Positions 54,319-64,000 of a DNA stretch of 64,000 nt are shown piece after piece. The number at the start of each line of letters is the position of its first letter. The stretch's first letter is position 1. Made by a program: the position numbers and the translations under genes. Origin of the DNA: Streptomyces termitum (GTDB taxonomy: Bacteria; Actinomycetota; Actinomycetes; Streptomycetales; Streptomycetaceae); the NCBI RefSeq assembly GCF_014650175.1, contig NZ_BMUL01000001.1:166013-230012 (forward strand), given 5' to 3'. Below the pieces are notes generated by a model that worked only from the letters and a program-made list of their open reading frames with translations, searched no databases and had not been told where the DNA came from.

Positions 54319-55170
54319 TCAGGGGAAGGCCAGCGCGTCCGGGCCGAGGGGCGGTACGAGTCCCTCGGCCGCGGCCCGCGTGAGCAGCCCGCGGACCGCC
54401 GCGTAGCCGTCCTCGCCGAGGTCGGCGGTGAACTCGTTCACGTACAGCCCGATGTGCTGGTCGGCGACCTTCGGATCCATCTCCTGCGCGTGCTCCATCA
54501 CGTACGGCCGCGACGCCTCCGGGTCGTCCCAGGCGGCCCGCACCGAGGCGCGCGCGGAGTCCGCCAGCAGCCGCAGCGCCTCCGCGCCCAGCGAGCGGCG
54601 GGCCACGATCGCGCCCAGCGGGATCGGCAGCCCGGTCGTCTCCTCCCAGTGCTCGCCCATGTCGGCGAGCTTGTGCAGCCCGTACGAGCCGTAGGTGAAG
54701 CGGGCCTCGTGGATGACGAGCCCGGCGTCCACCTTCCCGTCCCGGACCGCCGGCATGATCTCGTGGAAGGGCATCACGACGACCTCGCCGACCCCGCCCG
54801 GCACCCGGTCCGCGGCCCACAGCCGGAACAGCAGGTAGGCGGTCGAGCGCTCGCTCGGCACGGCCACCGTCCGGCCCGCCAGGTCCGCCGGGCTCCCGGC
54901 GCCGCGGGTGAGGACCAGCGGGCCGCAGCCGCGCCCCAGGGCCCCGCCGCAGGGCAGCAGGGCGTACTCGTCGAGGATCCACGGCAGCACCGCGTACGAC
55001 ACCTTCAGGACGTCGTGCGCGTCGGTGCCGGACTCGGCCCAGCCGTTGGTGACGTCGATGTCGGCGAAGGTCACGTCCAGGCGCGGGGCGCCGGGGACGC
55101 GGCCGTGGGCCCAGGCGTCGAAGACGAAGGTGTCGTTCGGGCAGGGCGAGTAGGCGATCTTCAGCCGCAC
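54319..55170 (-). CDS. mqnD: 1,4-dihydroxy-6-naphthoate synthase
   Basis: MqnD makes 1,4-dihydroxy-6-naphthoate from cyclic de-hypoxanthine futalosine in the futalosine route to menaquinone. The 283-residue periplasmic-binding-like fold shows AYSPCPNDTFVFDAWAHG at the start, DVLKVSYAVLPW, and IHEARFTYGSYGL. GTG 55170 overlaps the end of mqnB by ten bases. The pair fits menaquinone synthesis in Streptomyces, which lacks the classical Men pathway. Confidence 0.94.
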   Translation of the reverse strand: MRLKIAYSPCPNDTFVFDAWAHGRVPGAPRLDVTFADIDVTNGWAESGTDAHDVLKVSYAVLPWILDEYALLPCGGALGRGCGPLVLTRGAGSPADLAGRTVAVPSERSTAYLLFRLWAADRVPGGVGEVVVMPFHEIMPAVRDGKVDAGLVIHEARFTYGSYGLHKLADMGEHWEETTGLPIPLGAIVARRSLGAEALRLLADSARASVRAAWDDPEASRPYVMEHAQEMDPKVADQHIGLYVNEFTADLGEDGYAAVRGLLTRAAAEGLVPPLGPDALAFP

Positions 55171-55868
55171 GGCCGGGCCTCCAGGGCGCAGAGGGTGGGT
55201 TCAAGGGCCGCCGCGGCGCGCCGGAGGGCGGTCAGGGCGTCCCCGATCCGCCAGGCGGCGCGGTCCCGGGGGCCGACGGCGTTCGACACGGCCCGCAGCT
55301 CCAGGGCGGGGACGCCGTGCGCGGCGGCGGCCTCGGCGACCCCGAAGCCCTCCATCGCCTCGGCGGCGGCCCCCGGGTGGCGGGCGGCGAGCGCGGCGGC
55401 GCGGGCGGCGGTGCCGGTCACGGTGGAGACGGTGAGCACGGTGCCGGTGGTGTGCGGCAGCCCGGCGGCGGCCAGGGCGGCGGCGACGGGGCCGGTGACG
55501 GCCGGGTCCGCCCGGTGGACCGAGCGGCCGAAGCCCAGCTCCTCCACGGGCAGGAAGCCGTCGGGGGTCTCGGCGCCCAGGTCGGCGGCGACGATCGCGT
55601 CCGCGACGACGAGCGAGCCGAGCGGGGCGCGCGGCGCGAAACCGCCGGCGATCCCGGCGGAGACGACGAGCCCGTACGGCACCCCGCCGAGCGCGGCCCG
55701 GGTCAGCGCGGCACCGGTGGCGGCGGCGACGGCGGCGGGGCCCACACCGCCGACGAGTACGTCGACACGGCCGCGGCCGGGGGCGGGCGCGGGGGGACCG
55801 GACGGCGGGCGTCCGGGTGCCGTGAGGCCGGCGGCGAAGGAGTCGGCCTCCACCGCCACGGCCGTCAC
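55161..55868 (-). CDS. mqnB: Futalosine hydrolase
   Basis: MqnB removes hypoxanthine from futalosine. The 235-residue nucleoside phosphorylase-type protein shows GVGPAAVAAATGAAL, LVVADAIVAADLGAETPDG and AMEGFGVAEAAAAHG (catalytic Glu in MEG), and ends ELRAVSNAVGPRDRAAWRI. GTG 55868 is the first usable start; a few codons upstream (RRVLV) look homologous to the family start, so translation may begin slightly earlier at a CTG after GAAGGA. Overlaps mqnD. Confidence 0.92.
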   Translation of the reverse strand: MTAVAVEADSFAAGLTAPGRPPSGPPAPAPGRGRVDVLVGGVGPAAVAAATGAALTRAALGGVPYGLVVSAGIAGGFAPRAPLGSLVVADAIVAADLGAETPDGFLPVEELGFGRSVHRADPAVTGPVAAALAAAGLPHTTGTVLTVSTVTGTAARAAALAARHPGAAAEAMEGFGVAEAAAAHGVPALELRAVSNAVGPRDRAAWRIGDALTALRRAAAALEPTLCALEARPCG

Positions 55869-55912
55869 GACCAGGACCCGGCGGACGGCCGGGTCGTCGG
55901 AAGTCCCGGGGA

Positions 55913-56392
55913 TCAGGATTCCTTCTTCAGCTCGAAGTGCCAGATGCCGGTCAGCGTCTTGCCGGTGTTCTCGACGATCGTCACCTGGGTGCTGTCCGTC
56001 GCCTCACCGGTCTGGCTGGCGAAGAAGGCGCTGGCCGGGATCGACCGGTACGTCTTCTTGTTCGGCTCCTGCTCGGCCTGCTGGCCGCCCAGGAAGATCG
56101 TCCAGCCGTTGTCGGCGATCTCCGGGTCGACGCCGAAGCGGACCTTGTCCTCCATGGACACGGTGATCGACTTCTCGGCCTTCTTGTTGAGGCACTTCTG
56201 GATCTCGGACTCCTTGATCGGCTTGCCGTCGTTGTAGCAAGCGGCCTCGGAGTTGACCGATTCGCTCCCGACCGTGATGGTCGCGATCGGAGTCGGCTTG
56301 TCGCAGGCGGTCAGAACGAGGAGCCCGGCGGAGACGGCCCCGAGGGCGAGGGCGGCCCGGCGGCGCGAGCCGGAGAAGAACGCAACGGTCAT
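55913..56392 (-). CDS. DUF2771 lipoprotein
   Basis: A 159-residue lipoprotein. Signal: RRRAALALGAVSAGLLVLTAC with lipobox Cys at about 28. The mature domain (TVGSESVNSEAACYND ... FFASQTGEATDSTQVTIVENTGKTLTGIWHFELKKES) matches DUF2771, a Streptomyces/actinobacterial secreted domain with no known function. ATG 56392 gives the signal peptide. 45 bases before mqnB, on the same strand. Confidence 0.8.
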   Translation of the reverse strand: MTVAFFSGSRRRAALALGAVSAGLLVLTACDKPTPIATITVGSESVNSEAACYNDGKPIKESEIQKCLNKKAEKSITVSMEDKVRFGVDPEIADNGWTIFLGGQQAEQEPNKKTYRSIPASAFFASQTGEATDSTQVTIVENTGKTLTGIWHFELKKES

Positions 56393-56505
56393 GAGCCGAA
56401 GGCTATCGGGCCGCCGCGCCACCGACACGCCGGGGTACGGCGCGGCGCGCCCGCCGGAGCCGTACCGCCCCCTTCCGCCCGGTTCGGCCCCGGCTCCCCG
56501 CCCGC

Positions 56506-57906
56506 TCAGGCCACCCGGGCGCGCCGGGGCCGCTCCGGGGCGCCGCCGCCGGGACCGGACGAGGACAGCAGCCCCCGCACGGCGAGCAGCGCGCCGACCG
56601 ACAGGAAGCCCGCCGCCACCGCCATCCCCACCGTCCCGTTCAGCGGCATCGCGATCCCCAGCGCGCCGCCCACCACCCACGCCATCTGCAACGCCGTCTC
56701 CGAGCGGGCGAACGCCGAGGTCCGCACCACCTCCGGCACGTCCCGCTGGATCAGCGCGTCCAGCGACAGCTTCGACAGGGCCTGCGTCAGCCCCGCGACC
56801 GCGCCGAGCACCGCCACCATCACCCCGCCGAAGAAGACCGCCGCGCAGACCGCCGTCGCCAGCACCGTCGAGATCATCGTCGCGATGATCACCTCCGGCC
56901 GGTGGCCCCGGTCCCGCAGCAGCGACCCCGCCGCCGTGCCGCACGCGTTGCCCACCCCCGCCGACACGCCCACGATCCCCAGCGACACCGCCGCGCTCTG
57001 CCCCGACACCGGGTGCTCCCGCATCAGGAACGCCAGGAAGAAGATCAGGAACCCGGACAGCATCCGCTGCGCCGCGTTCGCCTCCAGGCCGTGCAGCACC
57101 GCCGGGCCCACCGTCCGCAGGCTCGGCCGCTTCTCGCCGTGCGTCAGCAGGTGCGCCCGCCGCTCGCCCTTCGCCGAGTCCACCTTCGGCGGCATCCGCA
57201 CCGCCCAGAACGCGCCCAGCAGGAACAGCGCGCACGCCCCGAACAGCGGCCAGCGCGGCCCCAGCAGCTGGAGCCCGGCCCCCACCGGCGCGGCGATCCC
57301 GGTCGCCAGCAGCCCCGCCAGCGTCACCCGCGAGTTCGCCTTCACCAGCGAGAAGCCCGGCGGCAGCAGCCGGGGCACCACCGCGCTGCGCACCACCCCG
57401 TACGCCTTCGACGCCACCAGCACCCCGAGCGCCGCCGGATACAGCTCCAGACCACCGGTCGCCACCGCGCCCGACATCAGCACCGCCAGCACCGCCCGGA
57501 CCAGCATCGCGCCCGCCATCGCCGCCCGGCGGCCGTGCGGCAGCCGGTCCAGGAGCGGGCCGATCACCGGCGCGAGCAGTGCGAACGGCGCCATCGTGAT
57601 CGCCAGGTAGAGCGCCACCCGGCCGCGCGCCTCGTCCGTCGGCACCGAGAAGAACACCGTCGACGCCAGGGCCACCGTGATCATCACGTCGCCCGCGCCG
57701 TTCACCGCGTGCAGCTCGATCAGCTTGCCGAGCCCCGACTCGCCCGCGCCGTGCGCGTGCGTCGCCCGCCGGATGCCCCGCGCGGTGCCGGTGAACGGCA
57801 GGTGCAGGGCACGCCCCACCGCCCGGCCCGCGCGGCGGACCGGCCCGGCGTGCCCGTGGGATCGGACGGGGGACCGTGCGGCTGCCACTCCGTCATAGTG
57901 CCCCAC
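56506..57906 (-). CDS. MFS transporter
   Basis: A 466-residue major facilitator with about twelve hydrophobic segments. Seen: IGPLLDRLPHGRRAAMAGAML (loop 2-3 motif A) and a central linker GERRAHLLTHGEKR. A cytoplasmic 60-residue His/Arg-rich N-terminus precedes the first helix. Substrate unknown. GTG 57906 is used; the start could lie a little further in. In Streptomyces this gene often lies near the mqnD-mqnB and cold-shock genes, so the block looks like core chromosome. Confidence 0.85.
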   Translation of the reverse strand: MGHYDGVAAARSPVRSHGHAGPVRRAGRAVGRALHLPFTGTARGIRRATHAHGAGESGLGKLIELHAVNGAGDVMITVALASTVFFSVPTDEARGRVALYLAITMAPFALLAPVIGPLLDRLPHGRRAAMAGAMLVRAVLAVLMSGAVATGGLELYPAALGVLVASKAYGVVRSAVVPRLLPPGFSLVKANSRVTLAGLLATGIAAPVGAGLQLLGPRWPLFGACALFLLGAFWAVRMPPKVDSAKGERRAHLLTHGEKRPSLRTVGPAVLHGLEANAAQRMLSGFLIFFLAFLMREHPVSGQSAAVSLGIVGVSAGVGNACGTAAGSLLRDRGHRPEVIIATMISTVLATAVCAAVFFGGVMVAVLGAVAGLTQALSKLSLDALIQRDVPEVVRTSAFARSETALQMAWVVGGALGIAMPLNGTVGMAVAAGFLSVGALLAVRGLLSSSGPGGGAPERPRRARVA

Positions 57907-58429
57907 TCACGCCCCGGGCGAACCGGGAGGAAGCATCCGTACGGCCCCCGGAACGCCCCGGCGCGGACGGGGGCACCGGCTCCGCGCCCGCCGGGGGAGC
58001 CCCCGGCACGGGCGGGAGGGCGCCCCCGTACGGAGTCCCCGTACGGCCCAGGGCCCCGGCCGGGCGGCCGGAACGGCCCGCCACGCCCGGGCGTGTCCCG
58101 CCCCGGACCGCCCCGCCCGGCCCGCCCGTTCCGCCCCCGCGCGGCCGCCGGAACCGGCACCGGAACGGACCACTTGGGACCGGCAGGTGGGCCCAGGCCC
58201 GCGAACGGGGTAGCGTGCGTAGCGCGCCACCGGCGGTTCCCCTCGGCCGCGCGCCCCTTCGGCATCCCGCAGAATGGATGACGAAAGGTGTGCCCGAGAC
58301 GCGTGAGACCGGTCGGGTGCGGACGTCGATGCGGCCCCCAGGTCCGCTCCGCCCGCCCCGTCCCCGGAGCCTCGCTCCCGAACCTCGGCCGGCGCACCCG
58401 TGAGACGGCGTAGGAGAGAAGCGAGACCT
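57907..58429. other. GC-extreme divergent intergenic region
   Basis: 523 bases between two divergent genes. Very GC-rich with many short CCCGTACGG/GGCCGG repeats. TAGCGT at 58211-58216 could be a -10 box. Open frames here, including a 41-codon ATG ORF from 58277 to 58402, have weak starts and biased composition, so I call no gene. Confidence 0.5.
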
Positions 58430-59356
58430 GTGAGTGCTGCGACGACGCGAACGCGTACCCCGCGAGCCCCGCGTACCCCGGCCCCCGACCGCCTCTGCGC
58501 CGAGGCGGTGGACCTCGCCAGGGAGGCCGCCGAAGAGGCCGCCGCGCCCGGCGTCGTAGGAGAGCACTCCGGTGTGGTCTCCGAGGGTGACCGGGTCGTC
58601 ACCCACTACTTCGCCTGCAAGGAACCCGGCTACCGGGGCTGGCGCTGGGCGGTCACCGTCACCCGGGCCTCCCGCGCCAAGAACGTCACCCTCGACGAGA
58701 CCGTCCTGCTGCCCGGCCCCGACGCCCTCCTCGCCCCCGAATGGGTGCCCTGGAGCGAGCGGCTGCGCCCCGGCGACCTCGGCCCCGGCGACCTGCTGCC
58801 CACCGAGCAGGACGACCCCCGCCTCGAACCCGGCTACACCGGCGAGGACGCCCCGCCGCCGAACTCCGCGGTCTCCACCGACCTCGCCGACCACCTCGAC
58901 ACCGAGGACGCCGAGATCACCGGCCGCACCACCACCCGGGGCGCCATCGCCGCCGTCGCCGACGAGCTCGGCATGGGCCGCGCCCGCGTCCTGTCCCGGC
59001 ACGGCCTCCGGCTCGCCGCCGACCGCTGGGACGAGTCCTTCGGCCCCCGCACCCCGATGGCCCAGGCGGCCCCCGCCAGCTGCCGGACGTGCGCCTTCCT
59101 GGTCCCGCTGGCCGGCTCGCTGAGCCAGTCCTTCGGACTCTGCGCCAACGAGCTGGCGCCCGCCGACGGCCGCGTGGTCTCCCTCGAATACGGCTGCGGC
59201 GGCCACTCCGAGGCGGCCGTCGTGCCCGCCCCGCCCCGCCCGGCCGAACCGGTCCTCGACTCCACCGCCGTCGACCCCTTCCCGCTCCGCCCGCCGGCCG
59301 ACTCCGGCTCGGTCGGCGCCCCGGACGAGGCGTCGGAGGACCTCGGCCACTCCTGA
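58430..59356 (+). CDS. DUF3027 protein
   Basis: A 308-residue protein matching DUF3027: AVDLAREAAEEAAAPGVVGEHSGVVSEGDRVVTHYF, KEPGYRGWRWAVTVTRA, LLPGPDALLAPEWVPWSERLRPGDLGPGDLLP, then a C-terminal part with SCRTCAF and LEYGCGGHSEA, four Cys that could bind a metal. No known function; widely conserved in Streptomyces. GTG 58430 follows AGGAGAGAAG. 78 bases before the sacsin-like gene, same strand, likely operon. Confidence 0.88.
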   Translation: MSAATTRTRTPRAPRTPAPDRLCAEAVDLAREAAEEAAAPGVVGEHSGVVSEGDRVVTHYFACKEPGYRGWRWAVTVTRASRAKNVTLDETVLLPGPDALLAPEWVPWSERLRPGDLGPGDLLPTEQDDPRLEPGYTGEDAPPPNSAVSTDLADHLDTEDAEITGRTTTRGAIAAVADELGMGRARVLSRHGLRLAADRWDESFGPRTPMAQAAPASCRTCAFLVPLAGSLSQSFGLCANELAPADGRVVSLEYGCGGHSEAAVVPAPPRPAEPVLDSTAVDPFPLRPPADSGSVGAPDEASEDLGHS

Positions 59357-59434
59357 CGCCCGCCGTTCCCTCCCCGGCCCGGCGCGCGCGGTACCTTCGG
59401 CGCGGCAGCCAGGCACGGCAGAGTGGAGTCAGAC

Positions 59435-62400
59435 GTGAGCGTCACCGTCCGGACGACGACCGACGGGAGCGACCCCTTCGGGACCGCCCGCCTGCGGCGC
59501 GGCGTGCTCGACTCCTGGGGGGCCTCCCCCGCCCGCTTCCGCGAGGACGCCAACGCCGAGGAGGACCTCGTCCTCGGCGGCTACCGCGACCGCCTCGTCG
59601 TGGAACTGGCGCAGAACGCCGCCGACGCCGCCGCGCGGGCCGGCGTGCCCGGCCGGCTCCGGCTGACCCTGCACCCGGCCGACCGGGACAGCCCGGCGGC
59701 GCTGGCCGCCGCGAACACCGGCGCCCCGCTCGACGCCACCGGCGTCGAGTCGCTGGCCACCCTCCGCGCCTCAGCCAAGCGGGAGCGCGGCGAGTCCGTC
59801 GGCCGCTTCGGCGTCGGTTTCGCCGCCGTCCTCGCCGTCACCGACGAACCGGCCGTCCTCGGCCGGCACGGCGGCGTCCGCTGGTCCCTCGCCGAGGCCC
59901 GCGCCCTGGCGGCGGACGCGGCCCGGCACAGCCCCGGCCTCGGCGACGAGCTGCGCCGCCGCGACGGCCACGTGCCGCTGCTGCGGCTGCCGCTGCCCGC
60001 CGAGGGCACCGCCCCCGACGGCTACGACACGGTCGTCGTGCTGCCGCTGCGGGACGCCGCCGCCCGGGACCTCGCCGAGCGGCTGCTCGACTCCGTGGAC
60101 GACGCGCTGCTCCTCACCCTCCCCGGCCTCCGCGAGGTCGTCGTGGAGACCGCCGCGGGCGTCCGCGTCCTGACCCGCTCCGAGGCCGACGGCCACGTGC
60201 GGATCGAGGACTCGGCCGCCGACGCCCCGCGCCGCTGGCGCACCGTCGTCCGCACCGGCCCGCTGGACGCCGCCCTGCTGGCCGACCGGCCGGTGGAGGA
60301 GCGGCTGCGCCCGCACTGGTCGGTCACCTGGGCCGTGCCCGTCGACGACGCCGGCGCCCCCCGCCACCCGAGCACCGCGCCCGTCGTCCACGCGCCGACC
60401 CCGACCGACGAGCCGCTGGGCCTCCCGGCGCTGCTCATCGCCTCGCTGCCGCTGGACACCGCGCGCCGGCACCCCGCGCCGGGGCCGCTGACCGACTTCC
60501 TGGTGCGGCGGGCGGCGGAGGCGTACACCGAACTCCTCGCTCACTGGCGGCCGGTGACGACCGGCCTGCTCGACCTGGTGCCCGGCCCGCTGGGCAAGGG
60601 GCCGCTGGACGGGGCGCTGCGGGAAGCGGTCCTGGAGCTGCTGCCGAGGGCCGCCTTCCTCGCCCCGGCGGCCCCCTCCGAGGAGCTGCCCGCGCTGCGG
60701 CCCGTCGAGGCGGAGGTCGTGGAGGGCGCGGGCGCGGAGACCGTCGCCGTGCTGGCCGAGGTCTTCCCCGGACTGCTCCCGGCCGGTCTGGAGCGCCGCC
60801 CCGAGCTGCGGACGCTGGGCGTGGGCCGGGTGCCGCTGACCGAGGCGGTGGACCGGCTGGCGGGCGCGGAGCGGTCGCCGGAGTGGTGGCGGCGGCTGTA
60901 CGACTCGCTGGCGGGCGTCGACCCGGACCGGCTGACGGGCCTGCCGGTGCCGCTGGACTCGGGGCGGACGGTGATCGGCCCCCGGCAGGTCCTGCTGCCG
61001 CAGGAGGGCACCCCGGCGGAGCTGGCCCGGCTGGGCCTGAAGGTGGCGCACCCGGAGGCGGCCCATCCGCTCCTGGAGAAGCTGGGGGCGCTGCCCGCGA
61101 CGCCGCGCGCCGTGCTGACGACCCCGCAGGTGCGGGCGGCGGTGGCGGCCTCGCTGGACGCGGGCGAGGTGTGGGACGAGGACGGGGCGGCCCTCGACGC
61201 CGACGAGCTGGCGGAGACGGTCCTCGGCCTGGTGCGGGACGCGGACCTGGAGCCGGGCGACGAGCCGTGGCTGGGGGCGCTGGCGCTGCCGGACGAGGAC
61301 GGCGAGCTGTCCCCGGCGGGCGAGCTGGTGCTGCCGGGGTCGGCCTTCGCGTCGGTGATGCGGGAGGACGAGCTGGCGTACGTGGACGAGGAGCTGGCCG
61401 GGCGGTGGGGCGCGGGCCCGCTCGCGGCCTGCGGCGTCCTCGCGGACTTCGCGCTGGTCCGGGCCACCGACCTGGTCCTGGACCCGGACGACCTGGAGCC
61501 GCGCGACGGCGACTATCCGGAGCCGGACGACGCCGGGCTGCTGGACGCGGTGGACGTGTGGTGCGAGGACGTCCTCGACCGGCTGCCGGAGGCGGTGGTG
61601 CCGCCGGTGGCGACGGAGATCGTGGCGGTGCGGGACCTGGACCTGGTGGACGACGACGCCTGGCCGCGCGCCCTGTCCCTGCTGGCCCGGCCGCCGCTGC
61701 GGGACGCCCTCGTCCAGCCCGTACGGGTCCTCCTGCCGGACGGCACCACCGAGACGGTCCGCTCCTACACGGCGTGGTGGCTGCGCGACCACCCGGTCCT
61801 GGACGGGCGCCGCCCGGCGGGCCTGCGGGCGGCGGGCACGGACCCGCTGCTGGCCGGGCTGTACGACTCCGCCGACGCGACCGGCTTCGACGACGAGCAG
61901 GTGCTGCGGGCGCTGGGCGTGCGGACCTCGGTGGCGGCCCTCCTGGACGAGCCGGGCGGCGCGGCCGAGCTGCTGGCCCGCCTGGCGGACCCGGACCGCG
62001 CGGTGTCGGCCCCGCAGCTGCACGCCCTGTACACGGCCCTGGCCGACCTGGACCCCGAGCGGGTCACCCTCCCCGACGAGCTGCGGGCGGTGGCCGACGG
62101 CGAGCTGGTGGTGGTCGACGCGGCGGAGGCGCTGATCGCGGACGCCCCCGACCTGCTGCCCCTCGCGGCGGGCCGCCCGCTGCTGCCGGTCGCCCCGTCC
62201 CGCGCGGCCGACCTGGCGGAGCTGCTCCAGGTCCGGCGGCTGAGCGAGGAGGTCGAGGCGGAGGTCACGACGGAGGGCGAGGAGCACGAGGTCCCGGCCC
62301 CGGTCCACGCCCTCCTCGGCCCGGCGACCCCGGCCGCGTACCTCGAACACGAGGAGCTGCGGGCGGGCGGCGTGGAGCTGGACTGGCGCCGCACCCCGGA

Positions 62401-62548
62401 CGGCGTGGTGCACGCCGCCACCCTGGAGGGCGTCGCCGCCGGCCTCGCCTGGGCCGCCGGCCAGTGGCCCCGCCGCTTCGAGGTCGCCGCCCTCCTGGAA
62501 GACCCGACCCGCACCCCGGAACTGGCCCGCGACCGCTGGTTCGACTGA
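59435..62548 (+). CDS. Sacsin-N/Hsp90-like GHKL ATPase
   Basis: A 1037-residue protein with an N-terminal GHKL (Hsp90/sacsin) ATPase: VVELAQNAADAA near residue 45 (N box with catalytic Glu and Mg-binding Asn), GVESLATLRAS and GRFGVGFAAVLAVTDEP near residue 130 (G2 box). The remaining ~700 residues contain acidic alpha-helical repeats with no recognised domain, ending in ELARDRWFD. Such proteins are annotated as sacsin N-terminal ATP-binding-like; in eukaryotes sacsin is a chaperone. GTG 59435 follows a GAGTGGAG box. No chaperone partner is adjacent. Confidence 0.85.
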   Translation: MSVTVRTTTDGSDPFGTARLRRGVLDSWGASPARFREDANAEEDLVLGGYRDRLVVELAQNAADAAARAGVPGRLRLTLHPADRDSPAALAAANTGAPLDATGVESLATLRASAKRERGESVGRFGVGFAAVLAVTDEPAVLGRHGGVRWSLAEARALAADAARHSPGLGDELRRRDGHVPLLRLPLPAEGTAPDGYDTVVVLPLRDAAARDLAERLLDSVDDALLLTLPGLREVVVETAAGVRVLTRSEADGHVRIEDSAADAPRRWRTVVRTGPLDAALLADRPVEERLRPHWSVTWAVPVDDAGAPRHPSTAPVVHAPTPTDEPLGLPALLIASLPLDTARRHPAPGPLTDFLVRRAAEAYTELLAHWRPVTTGLLDLVPGPLGKGPLDGALREAVLELLPRAAFLAPAAPSEELPALRPVEAEVVEGAGAETVAVLAEVFPGLLPAGLERRPELRTLGVGRVPLTEAVDRLAGAERSPEWWRRLYDSLAGVDPDRLTGLPVPLDSGRTVIGPRQVLLPQEGTPAELARLGLKVAHPEAAHPLLEKLGALPATPRAVLTTPQVRAAVAASLDAGEVWDEDGAALDADELAETVLGLVRDADLEPGDEPWLGALALPDEDGELSPAGELVLPGSAFASVMREDELAYVDEELAGRWGAGPLAACGVLADFALVRATDLVLDPDDLEPRDGDYPEPDDAGLLDAVDVWCEDVLDRLPEAVVPPVATEIVAVRDLDLVDDDAWPRALSLLARPPLRDALVQPVRVLLPDGTTETVRSYTAWWLRDHPVLDGRRPAGLRAAGTDPLLAGLYDSADATGFDDEQVLRALGVRTSVAALLDEPGGAAELLARLADPDRAVSAPQLHALYTALADLDPERVTLPDELRAVADGELVVVDAAEALIADAPDLLPLAAGRPLLPVAPSRAADLAELLQVRRLSEEVEAEVTTEGEEHEVPAPVHALLGPATPAAYLEHEELRAGGVELDWRRTPDGVVHAATLEGVAAGLAWAAGQWPRRFEVAALLEDPTRTPELARDRWFD

Positions 62549-62579
62549 CGCCGGGCCCCGCCGCCGCTTCCCGCCCCGC

Positions 62580-64000
<1,421 letters not shown>

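Noticed and set aside
57876..58403. 175-codon plus-strand frame in the divergent gap
   Set aside because: Arg/Pro-rich composition, overlaps the MFS start, no ribosome site and no recognisable domain.

Overview
This is a very GC-rich, gene-dense window with many GTG starts, TGA stops and 4-base start/stop overlaps. It encodes a conservon (CvnA-D), mycothiol-type enzymes, futalosine-pathway menaquinone genes and DmdR/CsoR-type operators. Together these point to a Streptomyces or close relative. No tRNA, rRNA, insertion sequence, phage or CRISPR array was seen.

Left part (1-24 kb) is mostly accessory. A tightly coupled operon holds the end of metH, then metF, ahcY and a mycothiol-dependent isomerase-like gene, i.e. 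a methyl-cycle/SAM-recycling unit. It runs toward a single-module NRPS with the A-oxidase-T-TE layout of indigoidine (blue pigment) synthetases. A DUF2087 protein and a LysE-type exporter follow. A full conservon cvnABCD with a downstream FAD monooxygenase is on the minus strand (8.7-14.4 kb). After a lipoprotein and a WXG-like protein comes an unusual set at 16.5-24.2 kb: PIG-L deacetylase, AsnB-type amidotransferase, PrpF-like isomerase, an SDR without its catalytic Tyr, a MetRS-like protein without KMSKS, and an MshA-like glycosyltransferase. I do not recognise this combination as a known pathway; it is the best candidate here for an undescribed biosynthetic system.

Middle part (24-38 kb) is regulatory and copper-related. 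A small secreted peptide with palindromes in its promoter lies beside two paralogous LuxR-type regulators. A Fur-family gene, a methyltransferase and a GNAT enzyme follow. A BlaI/M56 pair carries a CsoR-type operator, and the copper island copZ-copA-csoR diverges from a His-rich secreted protein followed by cutC; CsoR-like boxes precede each transcription unit except that cutC shares the last one. An HTH gene with a structured leader and a truncated HD-hydrolase remnant close this part.

Right part (38-64 kb) looks like conserved chromosome: APH-like kinase, TPR membrane protein, HelD-type helicase with a VOC protein, an XPB helicase with its helicase-associated partner, a siderophore ABC transporter with an iron box, a HAD phosphatase, a cold-shock protein, mqnD-mqnB, a DUF2771 lipoprotein, an MFS transporter, DUF3027, a sacsin-like GHKL ATPase and, running off the end, a P-type ATPase.

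Functional assignments rest on motif reading and family knowledge only; no database search was run.
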